Below are positions 15,922-23,558 of a stretch of DNA of 28,535 nucleotides, piece after piece (within the stretch, counting starts at the first letter, position 1; the number at the start of each line of letters is the position of its first letter). The stretch lies in the NCBI GenBank assembly GCA_910586835.1, contig CAJUJU010000037.1, forward strand, positions 1 through 28,535, written 5' to 3'. The DNA is from an uncultured Acetatifactor sp. Lineage in GTDB: Bacteria; Bacillota; Clostridia; Lachnospirales; Lachnospiraceae. The position numbers were made by a program, and so were the translations under genes. The notes below the pieces were generated by a model. It searched no databases and was not told where the DNA came from. It saw only the letters and a list, made by a program, of their open reading frames with translations.

Positions 15922-17706
15922 ATGCAATATCCTAAAATCGGTATACGGCCTGTCATTGACGGGCGCTGGGGAGGTGTGCGCGAGAGCCTGGAGGAACAGA
16001 CGATGGGAATGGCCCGGGCGGCGGTCAGCCTGATCGAGGATCATGTGCGGTATCCTGACGGTACGAAGGTTCAATGCGTGGTCAGCGAAACGACCATAGG
16101 CGGAGGTGCGGAAGCCGCAAGGTGTGCGGAGCACTTTTCAAAAGAAAATGTGGTGGCCACACTGAGCGTGACGCCCTGCTGGTGTTACGGCTCCGAAACC
16201 TTTGACATGGATCCGCATACGATCAAGGCCGTATGGGGATTCAATGGAACGGAGCGTCCGGGAGCGGTGTATCTTGCAGCTGTGATGGCAGCTTACGCCC
16301 AGAAGGGGCTGCCCGCTTTTTCCATCTACGGACACGATGTACAGGATCTGGATGATCATACCGTGCCGGAAGATGTGGCGGAAAAAATAATCCGTTTTGC
16401 ACATGCAGCTGTTTCCGTGGGCTGGATGAAAAATAAATCCTATGTAAATCTTGGCGGAATTGCGATGGGTATTGCGGGAAGCTATTGTAATGCGGATATC
16501 TTCCAGAAATATTTTGGCATCCGTGCGGAATGGGTTGATATGACAGAGATCCTTCGTCGGATTACGCTGGAAATTTATGATAAGGACGAATATGAAAAGG
16601 CATTCAAATGGATTCAGGAAAACTGTCGGGAAGGCTTTGATCTGAACGACGGGAAAAACCTTCCTGAGATTATAAGAAAATCAAAGGTGGTTTCCCCGGA
16701 CAAGGATTGGGAGTTTATCGCGAAAATGACTATTATTATACGCGATATTCTGTATGGAAACAAAAAGCTGGATGAAGCAGGCTGGCATGAGGAAGCGCTG
16801 GGCAAGAATGCGGTTGCGGGCGGTTTTCAGGGTCAGAGGAACTGGACGGACTGGCTTCCCAACGCAGATTTTACGGAGGCAATTCTGGCGTCTTCCTTTG
16901 ACTGGAACGGGCCCAAAGCGCCGACGCCCTTTGCCACAGAGAATGATACGCTGAACGGAGTTGCCATGATGCTTGGCACGCTGGTTTCCAATACGGCGCC
17001 CTGCTTCCATGATGTGCGAACTTATTGGAGCCCGGAGGCGTGCGAGCGGGTAACCGGCAAAAAGCCGGACGGAATTGCGGCAGGCGGTTTTATCCATCTG
17101 ATTAATTCGGGGGCTACCGCGCTTGACGGCTGCGGCGCTGTCCGGGACGCGGACGGAAATGCTTGCATGAAGCCCTTCTGGGAAATGACCCAGGGGGATA
17201 TGGATGCATGCCTTGCGGCAACGGATTGGTGCCGGGCAAACTATGAGTATTTTCGGGGAGGCGGATTTTCCAGCCATTTTCGCTGCAAGGCCCAGATGCC
17301 TGTCACCATGCTGCGCGTAAATATTATTGACGGCATCGGCCCGGTCATTCAGATTGCGGAAGGACATACGGTAGATCTGCCGGATGAGATACACGGGATC
17401 ATTGATAAACGTACCGATCCCTCGTGGCCGACGACGTGGTTTGTACCTAAACTCACGGGACAGGGAGCATTCCAGGATGTCTACAGTGTCATGGCAAACT
17501 GGGGGGCAAATCATGGCGTGACGGTTTACGGGCATGTGGGTGCGGAGCTCATTACGCTTGCATCCATGCTTCGCATTCCGGTCAACATGCACAATGTGGA
17601 TAAGGCGAGGATTTTCCGTCCTCATGCATGGTCGGCATTCGGAACGGAGGATGCACAGGCGGCAGATTATCGTGCCTGCGCGGTTTATGGGGCTTTGTAC
17701 AAATAA
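15922..17706 (+). CDS. fucI: L-fucose isomerase
   Basis: The 594-residue enzyme converts L-fucose to L-fuculose and is Mn-dependent. Similarity to E. coli FucI (591 residues) is evident along the whole chain: PKIGIRPVIDG at the N-terminus, VTPCWCYGSETFDMDP, WGFNGTERPGAVYLAAVMAA, FSIYGHDVQDLDDH, GGFQGQRNWTD, SSFDWNG, and HLINSGATALDG. The metal-binding positions fall in ATENDTLNGVAMM (Glu), DVRTYWSPEA (Asp) and NWGANHGV (His), all conserved. I chose ATG 15922 because GGGGG (15908-15912) lies 9 bases upstream; an ATG at 15904 would precede that site. It sits 74 bases after fucA in the same unit. An arabinose isomerase side activity is possible in this family. Confidence 0.95.
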   Translation: MQYPKIGIRPVIDGRWGGVRESLEEQTMGMARAAVSLIEDHVRYPDGTKVQCVVSETTIGGGAEAARCAEHFSKENVVATLSVTPCWCYGSETFDMDPHTIKAVWGFNGTERPGAVYLAAVMAAYAQKGLPAFSIYGHDVQDLDDHTVPEDVAEKIIRFAHAAVSVGWMKNKSYVNLGGIAMGIAGSYCNADIFQKYFGIRAEWVDMTEILRRITLEIYDKDEYEKAFKWIQENCREGFDLNDGKNLPEIIRKSKVVSPDKDWEFIAKMTIIIRDILYGNKKLDEAGWHEEALGKNAVAGGFQGQRNWTDWLPNADFTEAILASSFDWNGPKAPTPFATENDTLNGVAMMLGTLVSNTAPCFHDVRTYWSPEACERVTGKKPDGIAAGGFIHLINSGATALDGCGAVRDADGNACMKPFWEMTQGDMDACLAATDWCRANYEYFRGGGFSSHFRCKAQMPVTMLRVNIIDGIGPVIQIAEGHTVDLPDEIHGIIDKRTDPSWPTTWFVPKLTGQGAFQDVYSVMANWGANHGVTVYGHVGAELITLASMLRIPVNMHNVDKARIFRPHAWSAFGTEDAQAADYRACAVYGALYK

Positions 17707-17755
17707 GGCGAAGGCGGCATTTTGAAGCAATGGTAATATTTCAAAAAGGAGGGAG

Positions 17756-17777
17756 CTGCGGCGGGGGAAGGCCGCGG
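17756..17777 (+). promoter_or_regulatory. Hairpin in the leader of the STM4015-like gene
   Basis: CTGCGGC (17756-17762) pairs with GCCGCGG (17771-17777) over 7 bp, including one G-T wobble, around a GGGGGAAG loop. An excellent AAGGAGGG ribosome-like site (about 17747-17753) lies just before the hairpin, too far from the ATG at 17790 in linear distance. Folding would bring it nearer, so the hairpin may control translation of the cassette. There is no T-tract, so it is not an evident terminator. Confidence 0.4.
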
Positions 17778-17789
17778 CGGACAGGTAAG

Positions 17790-18647
17790 ATGGGAAAAAG
17801 TAAAACCTATTCTTATGAGTATGATGACTATGAAAACGGGAAAAATGCGGAAACCATGGCGGAGGAAATTCTGGCCGACCCGGAATTCCCGGAGCTGGAA
17901 GAACTGATCATCGGGGGCTGGGGAGGTGAAAGCGAGGACAGCTGTCAGCCCATTTTGGATTGTATTGCGGAAAAAGCGGACAGGTTCCGGCATATTACAA
18001 AGCTTTTTATCGGTGATATGGATTATGAAACATGTGAGGTTTCGTGGATTATACAGGGAGATTACAGCAGGCTTTGGAAGGCAATGCCTCAGTTGAAGGA
18101 ATTGACCATAAAGGGAAGCAACGAGCTTACTCTGGGGACAGTGGAGCATGACAATCTGGAGTCCCTGACTGTCATCTGCGGCGGTTTGGGAAAAACGGTG
18201 ATCGAGGAGATCGCAAAAGCAAAGTTGCCTCATCTGAAAAAGCTTCTTCTGTATATCGGTATTGAGGATTACGGATTTGACGGAGATGCGGATACCATTC
18301 GGGAAATGCTGGCTGCCTCCGATTTTCCGGAGCTTACCTATCTGGGGATTACGGACAGCGAGATCCAGGACGAGTTGACGGAGGTTGTGCTGGGGAGCAA
18401 GTATATCGGACAGATCACCACATTGGATCTTTCCAACGGAACGCTGACGGACAAGGGAGGGCAGCTCCTTCTGGAGAAACTGCCGGGCCTGACCAACATG
18501 GAAAAACTGGATGTGCACTATCATTATCTGTCCGACGGCATGATGAAAAAACTGGAGGAACTGTCAATTGCCGTGGACGTATCCGAGCAGGAGGAAGCGG
18601 AAGCTTGGAACGGGGAACTGTGGTATAACGCCATGCTGACCGAATGA
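17790..18647 (+). CDS. STM4015 family leucine-rich-repeat protein
   Basis: The 285-residue cytoplasmic protein begins MGKSKTYSYEYDDYENG and has a series of irregular leucine-rich repeats: FPELEELIIGGWGGE, FRHITKLFIGD, MPQLKELTIKG, LESLTVICGG, LPHLKKLLLYIG, FPELTYLGITDSEI and ITTLDLSNGTLTD, then NMEKLDVHYHYLSDGMMKKL. This arrangement and the next four genes match the STM4015-STM4011 set known from Salmonella and scattered bacteria, all of unknown function. An LRR fold implies protein or ligand binding rather than catalysis; it may scaffold the cassette enzymes or present a substrate. I chose ATG 17790; the frame is open back to 17628 but that part overlaps fucI. The stop overlaps the next ATG. 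Confidence 0.75.
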   Translation: MGKSKTYSYEYDDYENGKNAETMAEEILADPEFPELEELIIGGWGGESEDSCQPILDCIAEKADRFRHITKLFIGDMDYETCEVSWIIQGDYSRLWKAMPQLKELTIKGSNELTLGTVEHDNLESLTVICGGLGKTVIEEIAKAKLPHLKKLLLYIGIEDYGFDGDADTIREMLAASDFPELTYLGITDSEIQDELTEVVLGSKYIGQITTLDLSNGTLTDKGGQLLLEKLPGLTNMEKLDVHYHYLSDGMMKKLEELSIAVDVSEQEEAEAWNGELWYNAMLTE

Positions 18648-19765
18648 GCAGGATACTGCTGATCGGCGGAGACGGCGGAAAGAGGAAGTTCTATTTTGAA
18701 CAGGCTGCTGTCTGCAAAGGACTTTCTGTCGATTTTCTGGACTGGAAGGTGCTTTTGGGGACAGATGAGAGAACAGGGTGGCGTTCCGGGACGGAAAGGC
18801 AGCAGAATGCCCTGCCCGCAGGGAAAGAGTCGTCTGCCGGGGAGACTATGCGGCAGCAGAATGCCCTGTTCACAGGGAAAGACCTGCGGCAATGCGTGGT
18901 AAAGATTGATGCGCCGGCCTGGGAGAGCAGCCGCCTGAGCGATCTGGGAGAGCTTACGGATCAGTATGTGGAATGGCTTCACAGACTGTCCGGGCTTCCC
19001 GTCGGCGCTTTTCTGAATCATCCCCTTGAGATTGCAGAAGTGCTGGATAAGCGCAGGTGCAAGGAAAAGCTGATTCAAAATAACGTTCCTGTGACACAAA
19101 TGTATCCACAGCGCTTTTCCTGCGGGGAGGAGTTGATTTCTTATTTGAAGGAACACAGGATCGGCCAGGTGTTCGTGAAGCCGGTGAGGGGATCCGGAGC
19201 CGCCGGTGTGGCGGCGCTGCGGTTCTCTCCGGGAAATGGACGGATGGCACTTTATACCTGTGCGGCGTCAGAGCAGGATGTACTGTTCAACACAAAGCGT
19301 ATGTATCGGCTGGAGGGGAAAAAGGCGGCTGATTTTCTGGATCGTCTTCTGAAGCTGGACTGTGTTGTGGAGAGATGGCATGGGAAGGCGTCCTGGCAGG
19401 GGTACTGCTATGATCTACGGGTGATCCTTCAGGCAGGCAGAGTCGATTATATTTTGCCCCGGCTGTCGAAAGGGCCCATCACAAATTTACATCTCAACAA
19501 TCATTCTGTGGAGTTTGAGGAGCTGCATCTGGAAAGAAAGACCACGGAACGGATTAAGGAGGTCTGCCTCAGAGCCGCAGAATGTTATCCCGGTCTGGGC
19601 AGTATGGGGATGGATGTGCTGCTGGAGCAGGGAAGCCTGGAACCCAGGATCATTGAGATCAATGCGCAGGGAGATCTGCTTCACAGGGATGTTTACGGGG
19701 AGAACCGGATCTACAAAAGACAGATTGATATCATTGAGAAAATACTGCATGACCTGCCGCAATGA
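18644..19765 (+). CDS. STM4014 family ATP-grasp protein
   Basis: This 373-residue predicted ATP-dependent ligase starts with ILLIGGDGGKRKFYFEQAA, a preATP-grasp-like domain. The ATP-grasp part begins near LDKRRCKEKLIQNNVPVTQM. It has the Lys/Gly nucleotide-binding stretch VFVKPVRGSGAAGVAAL, a YDLRVILQ strand, and ends with EINAQGDLLH supplying the Glu and Asn of the metal site. ATP-grasp enzymes join a carboxylate, via acyl phosphate, to an amine or thiol. The linker at about residues 50-80 contains a duplicated RQQNAL..GK unit that is probably lineage-specific. The gene overlaps the LRR gene by ATGA. The substrate is unknown; a peptide or small amino acid is only a guess. Confidence 0.75.
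   Translation: MSRILLIGGDGGKRKFYFEQAAVCKGLSVDFLDWKVLLGTDERTGWRSGTERQQNALPAGKESSAGETMRQQNALFTGKDLRQCVVKIDAPAWESSRLSDLGELTDQYVEWLHRLSGLPVGAFLNHPLEIAEVLDKRRCKEKLIQNNVPVTQMYPQRFSCGEELISYLKEHRIGQVFVKPVRGSGAAGVAALRFSPGNGRMALYTCAASEQDVLFNTKRMYRLEGKKAADFLDRLLKLDCVVERWHGKASWQGYCYDLRVILQAGRVDYILPRLSKGPITNLHLNNHSVEFEELHLERKTTERIKEVCLRAAECYPGLGSMGMDVLLEQGSLEPRIIEINAQGDLLHRDVYGENRIYKRQIDIIEKILHDLPQ
18797..18885 (+). repeat. 54-bp-spaced duplication inside the ATP-grasp gene
   Basis: Two in-frame copies of a GGCAGCAGAATGCCCTG-type segment, each followed by a GCAGGGAAAGA/ACAGGGAAAGA tail, lie exactly 18 codons apart. They encode RQQNALPAGKES and RQQNALFTGKDL. The duplication lies in a linker before the ATP-grasp fold and keeps the frame. 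Confidence 0.8.
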
Positions 19766-19817
19766 GAGCTGTCGGCAACGGCAGGGAACAGCGGTGTGCA
19801 GCGGGAGGGATAAAATT

Positions 19818-20672
19818 ATGAGTGAAGTACCTTTTTCGGCTTTTCGGGCCAGTATGGACGGAAGAGAATGCTCTGTTGACATGACCCGAGTGGTGGGCAG
19901 CTGTGATATTTTGTTCATCTGCCTGGATACACTGCGGTATGACGCCGCCATTGCGGAGGAGCAAAACGGAGGTACTCCCGTTTTGAACCGGTACGGTTCC
20001 TGGGAAAAACGTCAGGCGCCGGGAAATTTTACCTATCCTTCTCATCACGCCATATTTTCCGGTTTTCTTCCCTCCAGGGACGAGGCCAGGAGCATCGCGG
20101 AGCAGGAGATGCTGTTCTTTCCCAAGAGTATCGGAATGGGTAAGAAGGTTCCCAGGGGCGCTTACGGGTTTGATACCAGCAATCTGGTGCAGGGACTGCA
20201 CGGGGACGGCTATGACACCTGGTGCGTCGGCGGGGTGACGTTTTTTGACAAGCGGTCGGAACTTGGAAAGGTATTTCCTTCTTTTTTTGAAAAAAGCTAC
20301 TGGAGTCCTTCTTTCTCCTGTTCCGTGAAGGAGAGCACGGGAAATCAGGTTGATTTTCTGCTGAAACGGCTGGAGCAGAACACAGATTCCAGGAAGCTTT
20401 TCCTGTACCTGAATGTGTGTTCCATCCATTATCCCAACTATTTTTATCTGGAAGATGAAAAAAACGACAGTCTGGAGACCCACAGGGCGGCGCTGCGGTA
20501 TGCGGACGGCCAGCTGGGACGGCTGTTTGACGGTTGGAAGGAAAAGAGGGGAGAAACCTTTGTGGTGTGCTTTTCGGATCATGGCACCTGCTACGGTGAA
20601 GATGGGTATGTATTCCATGGGGTGAATCATCCGGTGGTAAGCACGGTGCCCTATAAGCACTTTTTCCTGTGA
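19818..20672 (+). CDS. STM4013/SEN3800 family hydrolase (alkaline phosphatase/sulfatase fold)
   Basis: The 284-residue predicted metal-dependent hydrolase has first metal ligands in FICLDTLRYD (D37, D42). Its nucleophile-position Thr is in GNFTYPSHHAIFSG (T72), where sulfatases carry Cys or Ser. The second metal site is in CFSDHGTCYGEDGYVFHG (D254, H255, H267). A Thr nucleophile favours phosphate or phosphonate ester chemistry over sulfate, since formylglycine cannot form from Thr. There is no signal peptide, so it acts in the cytoplasm with its neighbours. ATG 19818 has GGGAGGG 8 bases upstream; the longer open frame back to 19515 overlaps the ATP-grasp gene. The stop overlaps the ribosome site of the next gene. 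Confidence 0.78.
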   Translation: MSEVPFSAFRASMDGRECSVDMTRVVGSCDILFICLDTLRYDAAIAEEQNGGTPVLNRYGSWEKRQAPGNFTYPSHHAIFSGFLPSRDEARSIAEQEMLFFPKSIGMGKKVPRGAYGFDTSNLVQGLHGDGYDTWCVGGVTFFDKRSELGKVFPSFFEKSYWSPSFSCSVKESTGNQVDFLLKRLEQNTDSRKLFLYLNVCSIHYPNYFYLEDEKNDSLETHRAALRYADGQLGRLFDGWKEKRGETFVVCFSDHGTCYGEDGYVFHGVNHPVVSTVPYKHFFL

Positions 20673-20680
20673 GGTTTTTT

Positions 20681-22024
20681 ATGAACAGATATATTCAGTA
20701 CATGTACAGTTATCCTCACAAGACGGCGTACAGACCGCTGCAAAATGTGAATTTGGGAGATTATATGGGGAATCTGGAGGGTGAAGGTCATGGCTTGTAT
20801 CTTCACCTTCCCTTTTGCGAGAGTAAATGCGGTTACTGCAACCTGTTTTCCGCGGCCGGCTGCGGGAAGGCTTACATGGACGCCTACCTTGACGTACTGC
20901 CGCGACAGATGAAACAGTTCAGGGAAATCCTGCCCGGGAGTACTGTTTTTGGAAGTTTTACGGTGGGAGGAGGCACTCCGCTGCTTCTGGATGCAAAACA
21001 GCTGGAGCGGATGTTTCTGGCGGTGAGACAGGACATGCCCCTGAAGGATAATTGTGATATTGTCATAGAGACCGCGCCGAAGCAGACGGATGAGGAGAAG
21101 GCCCGGCTGTTGAAGGAGCATGGCGTCACAAGGGTCAGCATGGGGATCCAGAGCTTTGTGGAGGAAGAGCTGGCATGGCTTGGGCGCTATCACGACGGCA
21201 GACAGGCGCAGAAGGCGGCGGAGCTGCTGACGGGCATGGGGTATGCATGCGTGAACCTTGATTTTATTTACGGGCTTCCGGGACAGACGGCGGAAAGTCT
21301 TTTGTATTCTTTAAGGAGGGCGGTGTCTCTCTCACCGGATGAAATCTTTTTGTATCCGCTGTATATCAAGCATGGCGTCAGGCTGGAGAAGGACGGAAAG
21401 GCTGCTGTGCTGGATTCCGATCACACCGGTCGTCTGTATCAAAGCGGAGCGGCGTATCTGAAGGAGCAAGGCTATGACCAGGTGTCCATGAGACGTTTTG
21501 TAAAGAAGAAGGGTTCCGTCTGCCCGGGCAGGGAATATCAGGACTGCGGTTTTACCGGCTCTCTGGCGCTGGGGTGTGGGGGAAGAAGCTACTTGGGACG
21601 GCTTCACACCTGTGCGTCCTATCGAACCACAAGGCAGGGAATCCTGCAGGAGATAGAGGAATTTCGGGAAAGGGAAGATTTTTGCTCCGTGACCAACGGA
21701 ATCCTGCTTTCCGACGAGGAAATCAGAAGAAGATATGTGATAAAGCATTTGTTGATTTACCCTGGTATTTCCAAAGCGGCATACAGGGATCACTTTGGGG
21801 CCGAGCTGACGGAGGCCTTTCCGATTCTTTTGGAATGGATCAGGCAGGGGTGGCTGGAGGAAACCAGTGACTCTTTTCTCCGTCTTACGGAAGAGGGGCT
21901 GAGCCTGTCCGATTACATTGGGCCGCAGTTGATTTCGGAGGATGTCAGAAGGAAGATGCTGGAGTGGGAGAGGAGCAATGGCCGGGAAGACGATTTCTTA
22001 CAGGGGATATCTGAAAAGCTGTAA
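20681..22024 (+). CDS. STM4012 family HemN-like radical SAM protein
   Basis: The 447-residue enzyme resembles oxygen-independent coproporphyrinogen oxidase. It has a CxxxCxxC cluster motif at C46, C50 and C53 (PFCESKCGYCNLFSAA), the SAM-binding GGGTPLLLD, VSMGIQSFVEEEL and LDFIYGLPGQT blocks, and a C-terminal winged-helix-like HemN domain (EEIRRRYVIKHLLIYPGIS...). The N-terminal ~35 residues (YMYSYPHKTAYRPLQNVN) are typical of this branch rather than of true HemN. HemN-like enzymes include methyltransferases, cyclopropanases and haem enzymes, so the reaction cannot be stated. ATG 20681 has GTGAGG upstream, overlapping the preceding stop. It overlaps the next gene by 47 bases, so the pair is tightly coupled. 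Confidence 0.82.
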   Translation: MNRYIQYMYSYPHKTAYRPLQNVNLGDYMGNLEGEGHGLYLHLPFCESKCGYCNLFSAAGCGKAYMDAYLDVLPRQMKQFREILPGSTVFGSFTVGGGTPLLLDAKQLERMFLAVRQDMPLKDNCDIVIETAPKQTDEEKARLLKEHGVTRVSMGIQSFVEEELAWLGRYHDGRQAQKAAELLTGMGYACVNLDFIYGLPGQTAESLLYSLRRAVSLSPDEIFLYPLYIKHGVRLEKDGKAAVLDSDHTGRLYQSGAAYLKEQGYDQVSMRRFVKKKGSVCPGREYQDCGFTGSLALGCGGRSYLGRLHTCASYRTTRQGILQEIEEFREREDFCSVTNGILLSDEEIRRRYVIKHLLIYPGISKAAYRDHFGAELTEAFPILLEWIRQGWLEETSDSFLRLTEEGLSLSDYIGPQLISEDVRRKMLEWERSNGREDDFLQGISEKL

Positions 22025-23522
22025 TTACAGCTGCTCCTACTGTCCCTTTTCCAAGCACAGGGCGTCGGTGGCCGAGCTGGAAAAGGACAGGCGGAGTTTT
22101 GAGCGCTTTTGCGACAGAGTGGAGAACAGAGCCGCAGAATTTTCCGTGGGCGCTGTTTTTGTCGTGCCCTACGGGGAAGCCTCCTTACACAGATGGTACT
22201 GGGAAGGGCTGGGGCGGCTTGCGGCATTGCCGGAAATCCACCGGGTGGGACTTCAGACCAACCTGAGCTTTTCCGTGGAGAACTGCCTGGAAATTTTTGA
22301 TTTTTCCGGTGCTGTCCGGGGGGAAAGCAAGCTCTGCAGTTTGGGCGGGAAACGGGATAAGCTCTGCATCTGGGCAACCTTTCACCCGGAGATGACGGAC
22401 GTGGACACTTTTTCGGAAAAATGCCGCAGGCTGGTCGAAAGCGGCGTCAGGCTGTGCGCCGGGGCGGTGGGCGTGCCGCAGAATATACCGTTGCTTACGG
22501 TGCTTCGGGAGAAGCTGCCCCCGGACGTTTATCTGTGGATCAACAAGATGGATGGGCTTGAGCGGAATTACACAGAGAAGGAGAAAGCGGCGTTTTCCGC
22601 GATAGATCCTTTTTTTGAAAGAGAGCTGAATGCACCCAAGGCCGATTTGAACATGTGTACGGACAGATGCTTTGTGGAGGCTGACGGCGGAGTTCGTTCC
22701 TGCAATATCGGCAGGACGAAGGAAGTAAATTGGTATCAGGGCAGCGCGGAAGAGATTTTTGGGCCGCAGTGCGGCAAAAAAAGATGCAGCTGTTATCTGG
22801 CTTACGGCGGAAGGGCTGATTTTGCAGGAAGAGCGTTTTTCGGAGACTATCCTGTTTTCAGGATTCCCAAAAGATACAGCGCAATTTTTCTGGATCTGGA
22901 CGGGACGCTGGTTCCGGAGGGGCACAGAGGAGGATTGCCGGAGGTTACCCGCCGCAGACTGGCGGCATTGGGGGAGAAATGTCCTGTTTTTTTGGCTACC
23001 TCCATGCCGAAAGAGGAGGCGTGGAAAAGGCTGGGAGGTGACAGGGAGCTGTTCCGGGGGGCGGTATTTGCCTCCGGAGGATATGTGTTGCTGCGGGAGA
23101 GCAGGGAAGCGGTTCATTCTTTGGAAGCGATTCCTTTGTCCGGGCTTACGGATTTTGCGGAGCGCGTCAGGGCCCGGGTGAGAATATACCGGAAAAACCA
23201 TCAGGTATACAAGATCACTCTTATTAAAAGGCATCATTGCCGTTGGCGGGAGCAGGAATGCGAAAGAGTAAGAGAACTGCTGGCGCAGTCGGACTGCCGT
23301 GTTTTTACGGAGAATAATTGCCTGGAGATCATTGGAAAGGGATTGGATAAAGGGGGTGGGATCAGAGAAATCTGTGGTTGGCTGGGTATACCGCCGGAGG
23401 AAACCCTGGCCGTGGGCAATGACAGAGAGGATGAGGCTATGGGGAGGGTGTGCGGGGCGTATCTGAGAATACCTGTTTTCGGGGAAGTATCTGATTGCCA
23501 TTTTCGCAAAAATCCTATATAA
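21978..23522 (+). CDS. STM4011 family radical SAM protein fused to a HAD phosphatase
   Basis: In this 514-residue two-domain protein, residues 1 to about 295 are a radical SAM enzyme. The cluster motif is CNYSCSYC (C15, C19, C22), with LQTNLSFS and WATFHPEM strands. A cysteine-rich tail (MCTDRCFVEADGGVRSCNIG, then CGKKRCSCY) looks like an auxiliary-cluster binding region. Residues from about 300 are a complete Cof-type HAD hydrolase: AIFLDLDGTL (D306, D308), the LATSMPKEEA motif II, a capped middle part, LDKGGGIREICGWLG, and AVGNDREDEAMG for motif IV. Salmonella STM4011 is, as I recall, only the radical SAM part. ATG 21978 has GAGAGGAGC upstream; a TTG at 21942 is less likely. It ends the cassette. 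Confidence 0.78.
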   Translation: MAGKTISYRGYLKSCNYSCSYCPFSKHRASVAELEKDRRSFERFCDRVENRAAEFSVGAVFVVPYGEASLHRWYWEGLGRLAALPEIHRVGLQTNLSFSVENCLEIFDFSGAVRGESKLCSLGGKRDKLCIWATFHPEMTDVDTFSEKCRRLVESGVRLCAGAVGVPQNIPLLTVLREKLPPDVYLWINKMDGLERNYTEKEKAAFSAIDPFFERELNAPKADLNMCTDRCFVEADGGVRSCNIGRTKEVNWYQGSAEEIFGPQCGKKRCSCYLAYGGRADFAGRAFFGDYPVFRIPKRYSAIFLDLDGTLVPEGHRGGLPEVTRRRLAALGEKCPVFLATSMPKEEAWKRLGGDRELFRGAVFASGGYVLLRESREAVHSLEAIPLSGLTDFAERVRARVRIYRKNHQVYKITLIKRHHCRWREQECERVRELLAQSDCRVFTENNCLEIIGKGLDKGGGIREICGWLGIPPEETLAVGNDREDEAMGRVCGAYLRIPVFGEVSDCHFRKNPI

Positions 23523-23523
23523 T
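23495..23523 (+). promoter_or_regulatory. Promoter of the ArsR-like regulator
   Basis: TTGCCA (23495-23500) and TATAAT (23518-23523) have a 17-bp spacer. The site is embedded in the last codons of the radical SAM/HAD gene, 35 bp before the regulator's ATG. It marks the boundary between the STM401x cassette and the glycan-use locus. Confidence 0.75.
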
Positions 23524-23558
23524 AAGTATACCGGAATAGGAAATTTTGGAGGTCTGGT

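Noticed and set aside
17628..17789. N-terminal extension of the LRR gene
   Set aside because: The open frame overlaps the end of fucI, and its residues are glycine/arginine rich without similarity to the family.
22185..23501. 438-codon antisense open frame within the radical SAM/HAD gene
   Set aside because: It is a shadow frame of a GC-richer gene with clear motifs on the + strand. The same holds for the long antisense frames in fucI, jetC, the GH2 gene and the permease genes.
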